Shown here: positions 11,384 through 23,512 of the stretch, in pieces
Numbering within the stretch: the first letter of the stretch is position 1
Layout of the letters: each line of letters starts with the position of its first letter
Assembly (NCBI GenBank): GCA_025093985.1
Contig: JACAAK010000010.1
Coordinates: 1,513,501 to 1,577,500 of the forward strand
Length of the DNA stretch: 64,000 nucleotides
Direction: 5' to 3'
Source: Calvatia gigantea
Taxonomy: Eukaryota > Basidiomycota > Agaricomycetes > Agaricales > Lycoperdaceae
The notes under the pieces: generated by a model
Told to the model about the DNA's origin: nothing
The model's database searches: none
The model's input: the letters and a program-made list of their open reading frames with translations, nothing else
Position numbers and translations under genes: made by a program

Positions 11384-12915
11384 AGCACACTATTTAGACG
11401 AGGGGCGAAGAGTGAGCGCAGGGCTGTGAAGCTTTGAGAGATACAGCCAAGGATATAGAGGCTTGCGCTGCACAACCAAAAGTTCGCTTACACGGGATAT
11501 CTCTTAATGCATCTGTCGTACTAATCGTTTTTATACTTATCCATTTTTCATCATGTCAACCATCACTCACAAGATAACTACATAATCAATACGTTTCATG
11601 AGTATTGCTTTCGTCCCCGGGAGACTCAGGTTTACTGGTCAGCTATCTTGCAAAGGGTCCCTTCCGACGGTCAGGGAGTCCGTTTCACAAGTTTCGAGCG
11701 GCTCACCTGACAACATGCTGGGGTCTCCGGCTTGCTCGTCCCGTCACCAATTAATCCCCAAAAACATTCCGCTGGTCCCACATTATGTCGCCTTTTTAGC
11801 TTTACCTCCTCTCAGATCAGTTCACGAAGTAGTATGAACAGAGTCCCCACGGGCTCCGGATGAAACCCAACCCTGAGGTGTATCCAATGCTCAAAGCATG
11901 GAGACCCACCAATCGCCAGCACAGAAAGCTTCAGAGATGCGGAAAGGCGTCCCTCCATTGAAGTTACTCAGGTTCATGGGTCATCTTCATCCCCGCAACA
12001 TTCAGTCTGGGCACCAATGTGTGTCTAATATATTCTCTTGGTATTCCTTGCAACTGAGCTCCATCGTGGACCGCTTGCACACCTCTACAGCGGTCGCGAT
12101 GTCTGAACGCTACTCCTCTAGGGTTTATGTCGGCCATTAAGTGCTTACGAGTAGTGCTTCTGTAGCGGCAAGGGGCTCCTACCTTTACCCGTGGTGAGGA
12201 AGACTGTCGAACAGTCGCAGGGTGACCTGAGGACCTCACCCACAGAAGAACCAGGCGCATCAGTTGCAAGTACTCAACAGAGGCCGACCGGACTACAGAA
12301 GGAAAATGTAACCGGGCCCGAGAAGGTGTGAGTACCGAAGGATCAAAAACCGACCATGGAAATGGCGTTGCACTATGGTCCAGGAGTGTGCAACATAAAT
12401 TATATCCTTCACCTAGCCAGAGCAAATATTCGAACTAAAGGATCTCCATAACTATCTGGCTCTTGTTGAAAACGAAAGCAAAAGAGTAATAAAACTACAC
12501 GCATATTATCACACCGAGTAGTGAATGATCTTAGTGACTTGAGATTGTGAAGTACTGAAGGGACCTCTTGCAACTAAGTTAAAGACCAGAAAAGGCCAGC
12601 TGCGTTGATCGTCGAATGTAACTGAAATCGCGGTCCGGAACTTTTGCCGTGAAAAGGGCCGCTATTGAACAAAGAGGAGTAGCGTACTTGAAACTCGAGA
12701 ACACAGTTGTTTTAAGTAGATATTCGGGATTCCCCAAGATTTACAAACAAGTGATATTCTCCTCCTAGGCTGTTCTCGATAGGGATGCTTTTCTGCGCCT
12801 TTGGCAGTGATTGTAAACGGAGGTGTACTTGAAGTGTCCAGACCGGTTACTACCGGACGGGAATGCGGACGGGATAAAGCGCAAGAGAAGTCGCGGGACG
12901 GTGGCATCATGACAA
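11384..12915. other. Intergenic stretch between HSP10 and LSM8
   Basis: No gene recognised in about 1.5 kb. Bases about 12370-12435 form the second copy of the short dispersed repeat also seen near 8170-8235. The 3' ends of HSP10 and LSM8 face each other across this spacer. Confidence 0.4.
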
Positions 12916-13321
12916 TCAATATCGGATTGGTGGTAAGGGGTCCGCACGGATTGCAGACAAATCAGCGGAACTGTCGATTTCTTGATCCAACTCTCCAATC
13001 AGAATGCTGAAAAAAATCGAATGTTAATTCGATTCAGGTGAGGCTTGCAATATCGGGGTGAAGCACATACATCATATCGCCTTTGACAAGATAAAGTCCA
13101 AGCGGAATTTCTTCTACGCCCTCCTCCATACTGTAAACGCGCTCCTTGCAATCCGAAAGTACAACGTTCGATTTCTGGTCAAATCCAGCTAAGACGCCCT
13201 GGAGAAAGGCTATTGGGGATGAGATCATGGGCTAGCGCAGGAAGAGACGAACTACGATGGCACGACCGTCTTGAAGGACCAGGAGAACACGGCGGTCGAC
13301 ATAGCCTTGTAGGCTAGACAT
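12916..13321 (-). CDS. LSM8: U6 snRNA-associated Sm-like protein LSm8
   Basis: Three exons (13253-13321, 13071-13198, 12916-13006) join in frame to a 95-residue protein: MSSLQGYVDRRVLLVLQDG, then RAIVGVLAGFDQKSNVVLSD (Sm1 motif), CKERVYSMEEGVEEIPLGLY, LVKGDMIILIGELD (Sm2 motif) and a tail ending PLPPIRY. LSm8 is the subunit that defines the nuclear LSm2-8 ring, which binds the 3' uridine tract of U6 snRNA and keeps the spliceosome supplied with U6. Length and both Sm motifs match the family. Splice sites are GT-AG, with a T-rich acceptor before exon 3. No frame errors are visible, unlike the genes to its left. Confidence 0.93.
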
Positions 13322-14472
13322 GACAACAGTGCAAGGTCACCCTGTGTCGCCGTTATTGAGGATGATGAGGGGCAACAGGACTTTCTCGCGTCTCGATTCA
13401 CTCAGACCAGGGAGGGTTCTGTTGAGGTATGATATGATGGACAATCGGAGTTTGCCGGGCACAGTCCCTAAGCAGAGTTAACTGCCATCACAACAGGTAG
13501 ATTCTGTCATTATCATTATTAAATGTCGTCTCCATAACTCCCCCCGACTTAAGTATCCAAAGGTAAATATGGCGGTTGAAAACAAGAGCCAATGGCGCAG
13601 ACATGGCTACATTACAGATATTGACGCGATTAAAGCGATCTGGGCCCAAAGTGTATGTACTCACTCCTCGGGTCGAGGGCGTCCAATTATCGGTGCTGGC
13701 GATAATGGAGGCTACTGTGTTTTGACGGACAATGGTACCACACGGGTCTTCTCACCTCTATCGGGAAGATTTCACCTAATCCTTTCCGTCGAAGCTGAAG
13801 ATGTCCTCGGGCGCTAATCCGAAAAGGACATATTCACGAGCGGACTTGGCGCCGGGGAACTCTCCAAACTGACATGGCCAGAAACCGGAGAAAATAGAAA
13901 TAGGCAACAGCGATGTGATGATTAGGGTCAAGAAAGTAATCCTTAGGCCAACCTATATCTCAGGACTTCGTGCATGCTGGAGCTAACAAAATCCGAGATG
14001 GTTGTAGAGGGTTCGCCGCGAGAGAATTCGGTAACTGAAGGTACGGACCCCAATGCGACTTGTGTATAAAGAATGGTTTTGGAATAGGTTGGCCTTTTAA
14101 CACTCAGCATCAATACCCACAGTAAGTTCACACCTCGAATATCGTTGACAAGGCGGTGTGGACGAGACCGTACCAGACAATACGCGCCAAATTCTGGGTT
14201 TCGCATTGGACGTGTTACAGCAATTCTGACAATTGTCAATTCTACCACATGGATTCGGGCTCCGGGCTTTCGCCTGCTGTGGTCGTTCGAGTGGGGATGT
14301 GGTGCGTATTAAGTTGCGATCCCAAGGAGGTGAAGGTATTCGACTCTGGGGTTTTTGATAATACTTATATCGGCTATTGTGGGCTTATTCTGGGCTGTCA
14401 AGGTACATGTGTCAGTACTTCTACAAGGATCAACGGCTTGTGAATCTACCGTTTCAATCGCTCGTATCACAT
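13322..14472. other. Intergenic stretch, no gene recognised
   Basis: Holds the upstream region of LSM8. A short plus-strand open frame at 13569-13817 has no recognisable domain and is not called as a gene. Confidence 0.4.
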
Positions 14473-15063
14473 CTAATTCGCTGCGTCCCTCGCCAGCTCA
14501 TCGGCTTCGTCGTTGTATTGCCTATTCACCTGCCAAAACTTTACATAAATTCCACAGTCGCTTTCCAAATCGTCGATGAGCGTGTCCAGCATCTGGAAAT
14601 CGTTCCTGTTGGTCACTTCATATCCCTTAGAGTTCGTCCATCCATTATTGCGCCACTTATACACCCAATCCGTCATCGCGTTCACAACGTACGCCGAGTC
14701 CGATATCAAAACAACGGTCTTCGCGTCTAGCTCTCCATAATCCGACAGCTGCCTGACTCGACGCAACGCGCATATAGCCGCCTGGATTTCTGCGCGTTGG
14801 TTAGTTTGTGGGCCGTAATCGAGTGATTTTGAGATGTTGTGTTCCGACTGAGGTCCAAAGTAGACGCCCATTCCTGCCCTGGCCCAGCGCGTTCCGTTGC
14901 CAATGCACGCGCCATCAATGAAAATGGCAATGTTTCGGCTTATTACGATCCCATTTCCACGGCGCTGGCGGATGTTGGTGAATGCCCTTCCTCTACGGCT
15001 GAAGAGAATATCGTCTGGAGTCGAATCGCCGATACGTGGTGGTAGATATTTGCGATCTGACAT
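14473..15063 (-). CDS. RNase H1-like protein, intact copy
   Basis: A single-exon protein of 196 residues starting at the ATG 15061-15063. The RNase H fold is clear: IAIFIDGACIGNGT with Asp50, TNQRAEI with Glu92, VVLISDSAYVVNAM with Asp122, and NDEADELARDAA with the fourth acidic residue near 188. These are the four metal-binding residues of type 1 RNase H, which cuts the RNA strand of RNA-DNA hybrids. There is no N-terminal hybrid-binding domain; residues 1-44 are basic and unassigned. No retrotransposon reverse transcriptase adjoins it, so it stands alone as a gene. Three related, broken copies lie at 16428-17000, 32231-32802 and about 33480-33950 on the same strand. Function in the cell is unknown; such stand-alone copies are common in mushroom genomes. 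Confidence 0.75.
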   Translation of the reverse strand: MSDRKYLPPRIGDSTPDDILFSRRGRAFTNIRQRRGNGIVISRNIAIFIDGACIGNGTRWARAGMGVYFGPQSEHNISKSLDYGPQTNQRAEIQAAICALRRVRQLSDYGELDAKTVVLISDSAYVVNAMTDWVYKWRNNGWTNSKGYEVTNRNDFQMLDTLIDDLESDCGIYVKFWQVNRQYNDEADELARDAAN

Positions 15064-16427
15064 GTTATATGTGTGGGGGGCGGAATGAGAGTGAGGTTAT
15101 CGTTGTTGCGCCTTTATATTGAAAAGACAGCGTGACGACACAGCTTACAATGGGACGGAATGAACAAATAAGACACAAACATCTACGAATGTTCTTCAAC
15201 CCCAACCTCAACCCCTGGACGCGAGTATCCTACCAATGTGCAAGAGGCCACCTGAATGTCCCGGTGAACAACTGGTAAACGCTTCAACATACAACGCGTT
15301 TCAACTTATATTATATCTACCTTCTATGTGGTAGAGGGAAGCAAGGTAGGGGTTTAAAAGCTACGGGTCTGCTGCGTTTGCTGGCTCCTCCATTCCACTA
15401 ATTAAGGAAGTCCCGAAAAAAGGACTACATAATGCGATTTTAAGTGGTTGATGCATGATGATCCGCAGCGACCCTGAAAAAAGGCCCTGTATCTGGTTAC
15501 TCTTAAGCCCTTTGCTGGAGCACCTGCAGCCGAGCCCGTTTTAGGTGATCAAAACCTTGTCCGATGTGATATCAACCTAAATAACGCGTTGGGTGCGGTC
15601 GGCTTTTCATTTGGACACTTTTCTTGTTTCCTCTCTAAGTACACAGGTGGATCGATGGCGTCGAAGGAAACTTGGCGTGATACACTAGACTAGCTTAACT
15701 TCACATCAGCGGCGATTTCCGAAGTCATCACTTAAAGGCAATCTGAAGGTTACAGTAAGCGCGAAGAATAGGTGGCATCGAGATTGTGTGCCTTTGTTAT
15801 TGAATGATATGTTCCGCAGGCCTATCTACTTATCTGTGCTTTAATTGGACACCTTCGGAACGTGCCAGAAACCCACAGCGAAGCTGAGCGCTGAAGTGTC
15901 TTCTATTCTGGTCCATGGTATTATCCAGCGTGGACAAGTCCTTGGGTCTCAAGCTATCAATGTGCGTCACTTGCAATCCCCAATCATTCCCTCTCAGAGC
16001 ATCGATCGGCTCCGTTACGGGGCGACAGTGTTTGCGGAATACATTCCATCTGGCGATACATGCCTATAAGGTACTGAAAATAAGTCGTGCGATAAAATAG
16101 GGAAGGCTTGTAACGAGTGGAGAAAATTTCTGACCGGCGTGATTCAGTAACAAGACAAACTGAAAAAGAGTTCCGCATAAGTTACATCGAGTCTATGTGG
16201 GATCAGCTGCTGAAGAGGCCAAAGAGACTTGGGGATAATAAAAAAAGCTGAGTTCTCAGCACACAGGTTTGCGGGAGGACCCTTGTCCGGAGTATTAATT
16301 CGGCTGAGAAAATGACGGGAATGGGGAAACGAGCGTGAAAAGGTAACGCAGTTGAGCTGAAGGATCTGAAGGACCATGCGATGTAGGCCAGCACGGTCGA
16401 CTAGGGGGGGCACCGATGGTACCCACC
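15064..16427. other. Spacer with the left part of a local duplication
   Basis: No intact gene. From about 15850 the sequence resembles 31120-31285 and then, after a jump, 32020-32230: shared stretches include GGTATT.TCCAGCGTGG and CATCTGGCGATA. It is therefore the flank downstream of the RNase H copies, duplicated together with them. Confidence 0.5.
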
Positions 16428-17000
16428 TCAGAGCCCAATGGAAGCTTTCGCTAAATGGTCGCCCAACTAGTTATACTTCCTATTGACGAGCCAGAAACGC
16501 ACGCGAACGTGGTGCTTCTCGAGGTAGCTGATAAGTCTGTCCAGTTTCAAGAAATCCTCCTTATTAACCACCGGTCTTCCATTTGAATTTCTCCGCCCAT
16601 GTTTGTTCCATTTGTAAATCCAGTCCGACATAGCGTTGACGAGATATGCGGAATCTGAGATCAACACAATACCCCTCACACGGCGGAATTCTCCACCGAG
16701 GAATAATTGCTCGACGACTTTCAACGCCGCAATGACGGCACAAATTTCAGCGCGTTGGTTGATCTGAAGTCCGTCCGCGAAAGGCACGGACACATTGAGG
16801 GGCGAGGTGTGGTAGATGAAAGCGCCGATTCCAGCCCAGGCGATTGATGTGCCATTTCCCGGGCAAGCACCATCTATGTATATCGCCATATCCTTAGACT
16901 CAGATATGCTGCACCGTTGGCAATCTTCGCAGTGGTAGACTATGTAGTCCGGATCCGACCTTCCATCAATGGGAACAGGAACGTAGACTCGGTGACTCAT
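16428..17000 (-). pseudogene. RNase H1-like pseudogene (nonsense mutation)
   Basis: Starts at the ATG 16998-17000 with MSHRVYVPVPIDG and keeps IYIDGACPGNGT, NQRAEICAVIAAL and IVLISDSAYLVNAM, that is the first three catalytic acidic residues. A TAG at about 16467-16469 follows VNRKYN. The frame then continues with GDHLAKASIGL to the old stop at 16428-16430, matching the end of the sister copy at 32231. The nonsense codon removes the fourth catalytic Asp, so the product should be inactive. The copy lies just upstream of the nested retrotransposons. Confidence 0.75.
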
Positions 17001-17314
17001 AGCAGGGCGTTGGTAAGTGAAAGAGAGGATTGGATTGAAGTAGTGGAAGCGCCCATTGCCCAGGCGCCCAAGTGGAGTTTAATTATCGGTTGGTGCCAAG
17101 CCAGATAAGGAAAGGCGCGCTTAGCTCTGGCCCTGGAAGGTTTGAAGTCTAATTGGGAATCCACGACAACAACCCTGGCAGTCCGCCAATTTGAGCAGTG
17201 TGATCAGTCCTCGAGAGAACTTCTAAGTAGGAGTTGAATCTGCTACATGAAAAGAATGGCACGCGAGGTCTGTGGTGCCACAATTGAAGCGTTGACATTG
17301 AGGCGCCTCGAGTG

Positions 17315-17319
17315 GCGTG
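17315..17319. repeat. Target-site duplication GCGTG, left copy of outer element
   Basis: GCGTG stands directly before the left outer LTR and again directly after the right outer LTR at 30891-30895. A related unoccupied site reading CGAGTAGCGTGATAAC lies at about 33100. Confidence 0.8.
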
Positions 17320-17865
17320 TGTTGAATCTCGCTCCGTACCACTACGTTGGTTCAGTCTATTTATAGCTGAAACGGGGTTCGAGTATTTCACCTTCAGAGG
17401 GTTGATAATAACGGACCATCATGGACTACGTACGCAGTAGTTGTACCGCCCTTTAGGTAGTCGGTTATACCCTCCGCATGGAACCTTCTAGTACATGCGT
17501 CATACACAGTATGCTCCAATTATGCTACTGGTAGTTAGACCTCACCCGTATAAGGGTTTAGAGTGCACAGACCAGGGATATTAGTATATATACCCTTATG
17601 TAGCATTGTAGTATGTAGACCCTTTCGGGTATGCCTTCTGGCATAAGACACTATGTCTTCTCTCCTCTACGCTAGCTTCTCTAAGCATCGCTTCCCCTCT
17701 CCTCAAGACTCTCTGAGTACGCTGGTATAAGCAGGACTATGTCCGCTACCATGCATCTCTCCTACTGGACCGTCTCCCGGATGAATACGACTACCCTCCA
17801 CCGCTGACGCCTACACGCTTAGGTAGTGTGAACTTATATTGGGATGTCTACTCGTTCTCTCAACA
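17320..17865 (+). repeat. Left (5') LTR of outer Copia-type element
   Basis: A 546-base LTR beginning TGTTGAATCTCG and ending CTCTCAACA. Its counterpart is at 23513-23928 plus 30744-30890, split by the inner element. The first ~55 bases, including a TATTTATAG box, are nearly the same as the start of the inner element's LTR read on the minus strand, so the two elements are relatives. Confidence 0.85.
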
Positions 17866-17885
17866 GGTTATGGGCCCCGACCGCC
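17866..17885 (+). other. Primer-binding site, tRNA-iMet half type
   Basis: GGTTATGGGCCC directly follows the left LTR. It is complementary to GGGCCCAUAACC, the anticodon stem-loop of eukaryotic initiator methionine tRNA, not to the tRNA 3' end. Drosophila copia is known to use such a cleaved 5' half of tRNA-iMet. The same site adjoins the inner element's LTR at 30314-30333 on the minus strand. Confidence 0.65.
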
Positions 17886-20800
17886 GCTCACTCGGACCGT
17901 GTTAGCAATGCTGGTAGAGTTTGAGGAGGCTACGGTCGCTTTCAACCTGGGAGACAGTGGTGCCTTTGGTCCACTTGATACCCTGTCTGACCCATGTTGT
18001 GAACACGTGCACTACGCACAGCAGTCCTACATGATGCTGACACGTTGTTACCCGTTCTTGGTTTTTGATCTGGCAAACCGTCATCTCCGGTCTGGTTCGA
18101 CCGCTTTAGGTCCACTCCCCATTCTGGGTTGCAGCAGAACTGTTCCGCTCTGGTTGCTCCACCTCTGTTCTGGTATTCTCTCTCTGATTGACGACAACGC
18201 TTTGGGCTTTCTGGGATTCTCTTCAGATCCACCTCAGTAATTTACTATATGATGTATCATCTACGCTGAGCATTACGCTCCGCTTTGCTGGTGAATTAGC
18301 TGGTCTTTGTGACCGCAATAAAACCGCAGTGTCAGGAAAATTATAAGCCTTGTGTTCTTGTGTTCCAAGTCGATTGGGCAAGTCCCGCCTTGAATAGAAT
18401 AACACACCACAAGCATATACCTGAGCTATTTGACCCACTTAAGCTGGCAGCTATAAGCCGCTAAGGCCCGCTTAATCAAATAAAGCTGGGATATAGAAAA
18501 TATCTTTGAGAAGTCCGCTGTTCGTTCCTTTGCCTTAGGCTTCAACGCTTTACCCCTTCCACGTCTATTCGACCACTGCTTTACTCTTTCTACGGATAGC
18601 TCATGCGCTATAAGCGCTTTATGCCACGCTAAGGCAGTGGGCCGCCGCATTTGCAGCGCTTACGCTGGTATGGTAGATAGCGGCCGCAAGGCTTGCAGCA
18701 CCAATAAAACCATGGCATTACGCCAATAGCAGCAGCACTTGCAGCATTCGCAAAATATCCAAAGAAGATAGCAAGGAGAAGAACGCTAATCGTGTCCTTG
18801 CAGCTGGGAAATAAGGGGAGAAGGATAATGAGCTGGTAATACCGCCATTATGTCGTTTCAGGAAATACTTCAGAATATAGTTTAAATATGTCGCTGGCTC
18901 GAGCGATTGCCGCCATATACTATTTCTCTTATAGAGGAGCTGCGTCGCTTTATATCGCACCCTGCTTCTAGCATCAACGTTCCTTCACTTGTGTTAAGCG
19001 CATGTCCATGCGCCCAAGTTTGAAGACCTGTTTTAAGTCAGAGCATGGACGAGCACATTAAAATGCTTTGCCCGCCAACTACAGGAATAACAATGATTGC
19101 TTTAAGGAAGTTTGACTTTATGGAAGTCGCCATCCATGATTAGGACTTGAGCGCACCATTTAGCAACTATAATTGAGAAAGAGGATGTGTTTAGCACCAT
19201 ACGATGCAATACGCCGACGAATTCCTTAAGAAATCCTTTAGACCGCTCTTCATGGAGCTTGGCACCGGAGGAGTTCTTGTGTCACCATCTTCGGATGTCG
19301 CTGACCTTGATACCAATGGAAGGATATACGGTAGTACTTTCGACTTCATACTCCTTGATAAATGCTACGAATAACGGTGTGCCGCGTGAGATGTAAGCGC
19401 TGGCTATAAATCCTTTTCTACGCAACAAGTGAGAAATTCTTGCGGGTTATATGAAGATGATAGCGGGAGCATGTTGCTCTATTCACTTGAGAAGAATATC
19501 CTTTACAGGATCTCGTAAATCGCATCATTACAAAGAAAGGAAATTACGACACGTCTAGGAATTAGCAGAATAGCTCCCAACGTATAACAGTTGAGCTTCA
19601 GCACTATGTCACCAGAATTAATTCTTAGACCTCGCCGCTTTACATTAGGCTTGAGGCAAGAAACTGGAATCCTATGGGAACGACAAGTATCTGAACTGCT
19701 TTCATATTCCAGCATTAGTCTATGACATTAGGGATAAAGATTCGTAGTGCCACATTAGTGTGCGGCCGATCTATATTGAGAAAATCTTACAACGTATGTC
19801 CTTGAGTGTAATGCTTTTGAGGCAATCGTTAAAGGTCACCACCTTTGCAATAAGTCATACAGAGCTGTACTAGTTCACCCAATCTCTTCGTTGTACACGA
19901 ACTTGCAATTATAAGCAAGGAGATGAATGGTAGTTGAACATTACGCCTACTAGACTATATCGTTTGACATCATCGAACAGAACTTCCCATGATTATGCCT
20001 TCTCCACTCGTCTTTTATGACTTGTCGAGATGATTGCATTATTTCATTGCCACTCTGGATTATTTCACAAGGGAAATTGCATCAGTACCTTTATCCAGAA
20101 TTCTTTATACGAATATCCTCGTCCTTGAGCGTGATACTCGGACTTGATGGAATTGCTAGTCGTCGATTACGACGCTACTCTATGACCTCTTATCTCATGA
20201 TGATAGTTGTCCTCCTTTGAAAGAAGTTATGAGGCTCTAAGATTCATTAGAGAAACCTCTACAGTATAGCTGACAATGGCCAATGTCGCAACTGATTATG
20301 GAGGAGAGTTTGTCTAAATGAGAGCAATAGCAAACATTCGTGGCATGAATAACCCACTTAAAACCTCCTACTCCCAATGCTTCGCAACGGTTGACGTAGA
20401 GAGACTGATCCGCACTACACTTTGAGAGCCTAAAAGCTTTATGGCAACGGGAATGTCTTACCTGTCTCAGTGATAGTTAGCGTTGACTAGAGCGTAATGC
20501 GCCAGTCCAAGCGTTTATAGTGGAAGACACTTAATTGTGTAAATCAAGGGATAAACCATTAATTTGGTTCTGTACTGTGTGTTTGGCTTCGCGGCGCATC
20601 AGTTGACATGATGACCACCCAAACATGATCGCTTATTCGGGATGTAACATACCTCGATCGTTTGATCAACGAGAACTTTTGAGTTCAAGCGGCACACGGA
20701 AAGGCTTAACGTTCTATGAACAATCCACATTTGGATGCCTTACTCGATGAGGGAATATACCCTTAAAAGTCATGATTCAGCAACTGGATAGCAGTAAAAC

Positions 20801-22129
20801 CAGTTCATTTGCAAAGAAGAGAGCAAAACCTGCACGAAGCAAGAGATAGCAATTTCTTTATCCGCCATCTTTGGATGTCGCAGGATATATTCCATTAAAC
20901 TCCACGATCACCTCCTGATTCCTTTCCATTTCCATTCGAGAAATCTCCGCCCACCATATCCTATGTCTTATGCTGACATATTCGCCAATTTGATGCAAGA
21001 ATATGCGCATCCTTTGCAGGATATCTACCGCTTTTGACACACCACACTTCTGTGTCGCCACTTAGGTAGTACAACTGTTGTGGAGGAGTTATAGAATAAA
21101 ATGCTGGTTGATACGCATTGCACGATTGAACCTGACTAGGAAAGACCGCACCGTTCATTACGCGGGTCACCTACAGGTAGACTATAATGGATTAGGCGTT
21201 CAATTTCAAGAAGAACTCGTTTGGACTCACCGACTAGAGTTAGACAAGCATAAGACTTGCTACGCGTTCATGCTAGTGTCTATCAGAAAAGCGCAACAGC
21301 TCGGATACATCATCCTAAAAATATGTGATGGTTATACCTCCATATGAGCTTCCGCCTCACATAGCTTAACAAACTTGCGAGAAAATTATTTTATTTCTGG
21401 AATTGCATCGATAATGATCTGCCATTAACAATGCGCATTGACATTTAAATCGAAAACACTCGTCGCTGAGGGAGGAGTACAGTAAAACAAGTTCTTAATC
21501 GCTGGTGAATAACCGCATACGATTAAAGCTTTTAAAAGGCTACACTTCGCCGGTCCGTCTTAATTGATGTGTGCCACAGTGGTTCGTAACATGATAAACA
21601 CTCTCTAAGCCCTAAAAAGCGATATGATTGAGTAACATGTGTTAAGAAACTTAACATGCTGAAAAGCATGGAGGAGAACAACGGATACAGTATTCTTACT
21701 CCAAATCCGATGACCGCCTTATCCTACGCTTAACAGCAAAGGAACTTCATTAAGTTGAAGGCATCGCTTTTGTGATTCAATTCTCCAGTTATCCGCGCAT
21801 GTGAGAAATGCTTAGCGTTGATAACAAAACTGCTTTTGCAGACTGGATGAGAAGATACACTGGAACAATCTGATGAGCTTTGGCTTAAAAGATAAGAAAA
21901 GAGTTTGAATGACACCAGACGAGCACTATATGTGTTACGTGGAAGGAATCTTCAATCCTTGATTGAGCAGGATTTAATCCGCCTTCATGCAATTACGCTG
22001 GATTTTATCCGCATTTTCCAAAACCACTTCGTCGACCTCGCTTTGGCAATAAAGTCTAACGGCCTTGCAACTAGCTGGCTCGAGCGATTGCCACAACATG
22101 ATACCGATTCCTACGTCATCGCGAGCCCT

Positions 22130-22850
22130 CCTCTTCAGAGTTGATGGGGAAACACAAAGGATATGATATTCCTTTCCGCCTTCATACGAAGACGCTTGGA
22201 TAAAAATATTAGGTTTAGAAATATTCCTTTCCGCCACAGTCACTGGAAAAATATATTCATAGGACTTTCAATTGTTCCTATCGCCTCTCGCGAGTCACTG
22301 ATAAAACAACTGGGGAGTTATCCCCGCCGACGTCTCAAGACGAGCGTCTTAGGCAAAAATAACATTAGGAAATTATTCCTTCCTCCTCTAACGAGTAGTA
22401 GGAGAAAATATTATAAGGTTTATGCTTTTACCTTTCCACCTCTTACAAGTTGCTGGATAAAATAAATCAGGAACATATTCCTTCATACTCACTCTAGAGT
22501 CGACTGTAAAAATATGATAGGAACTTATTCCTTTTGTAAGATAAAAATATGATAGGGTCTAACGATCCTTTCTCTCTTTTACAAGATCGAGGAAAAACTT
22601 CATAGGTTTTGAATGTAACCTTCCGCCTCTTTATGAGTCAACGGTAAAACATCTACATGGAATTTATCCATCCACCTCAAATCGAGAGTCCGGAAAAATA
22701 TACGGGGTCAACTTCAAGATCCTTCCACCTCTTCGGAGTTGTATGGAAAAACAAATAAGGGACTTAATCGTTCCTCCCTCCTTTTCGGAGTTGACGGGAA
22801 ATAACAAAAAGTGTGTATGCATTCCTTGGGACTAAATCCTTAATCCGCAT
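22130..22850. repeat. Degenerate ~50-bp tandem repeat array, about 13 units
   Basis: Units share the pattern (GAGTTGA)-GGAAAAATAT-(AGGAACTT)-ATTCCTTCC-(CCTCTT), with 45-58 bases from one AAAAATA core to the next. About 13 units can be followed from 22130 to 22850. The array lies inside the outer element and has no counterpart in the inner Copia. Confidence 0.65.
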
Positions 22851-23512
22851 CGGCCGAAACGCCTTTTGCATGGAGGAAAATTGCATGAGACCACTTCCAT
22901 TTGTGAATCCATTAATTTGGAATTTGTTCGAGTCAAAATCAGAACAAGGCTTGTAGCATCATTGCTTCGCCGGCTCAAGTGACTGCCGCGGCTGATTGAT
23001 CTACATAACCGCAAAGTGACGGCCTTGGTTATACTGGCTTAATACTGCCGCTTTCCTGATCTCACAATAATCGCACACTGAATAAGCAAAAATGGTTTTT
23101 GTATTTCGCACCTACGTGGAAAAACAGACTTGTTGAACGCTTTGAAAGAATTGCTGTTTACAATTTCTGGAGGAGCCCTTCTTAGGCTTTCCTACTCCTT
23201 ACTCTTAGATGAAAGTCGCAGCGAGTTAGTCGCAGGAGTTCAAAAGTTGAGTTAAAGGATATTTGATAGCTCAAAGCAATTGTCGTTGCGTCCTTTATGG
23301 CCATCATAGCAAATGCTAGCATCAATTCCTCTCCGCTACAGGAATGCTTTTCCAACCTTCAAAAGCTAGTTAATTCCGCATGATCGTTGATGACTCCGAC
23401 ATTTGATGTTCGGCTCTGCCGCTCTTTTGTTGAAGATTCCAATGTCTAAGTCTGGTTTCAATACCGCTAGATTATTGAAGCGTTAATCTTCCCCCCTTCA
23501 AGTGAGGAGGAG

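Noticed and set aside
13569..13817. Open frame of 82 codons upstream of LSM8
   Set aside because: No domain, no splice partners and no start context; length is within chance expectation.
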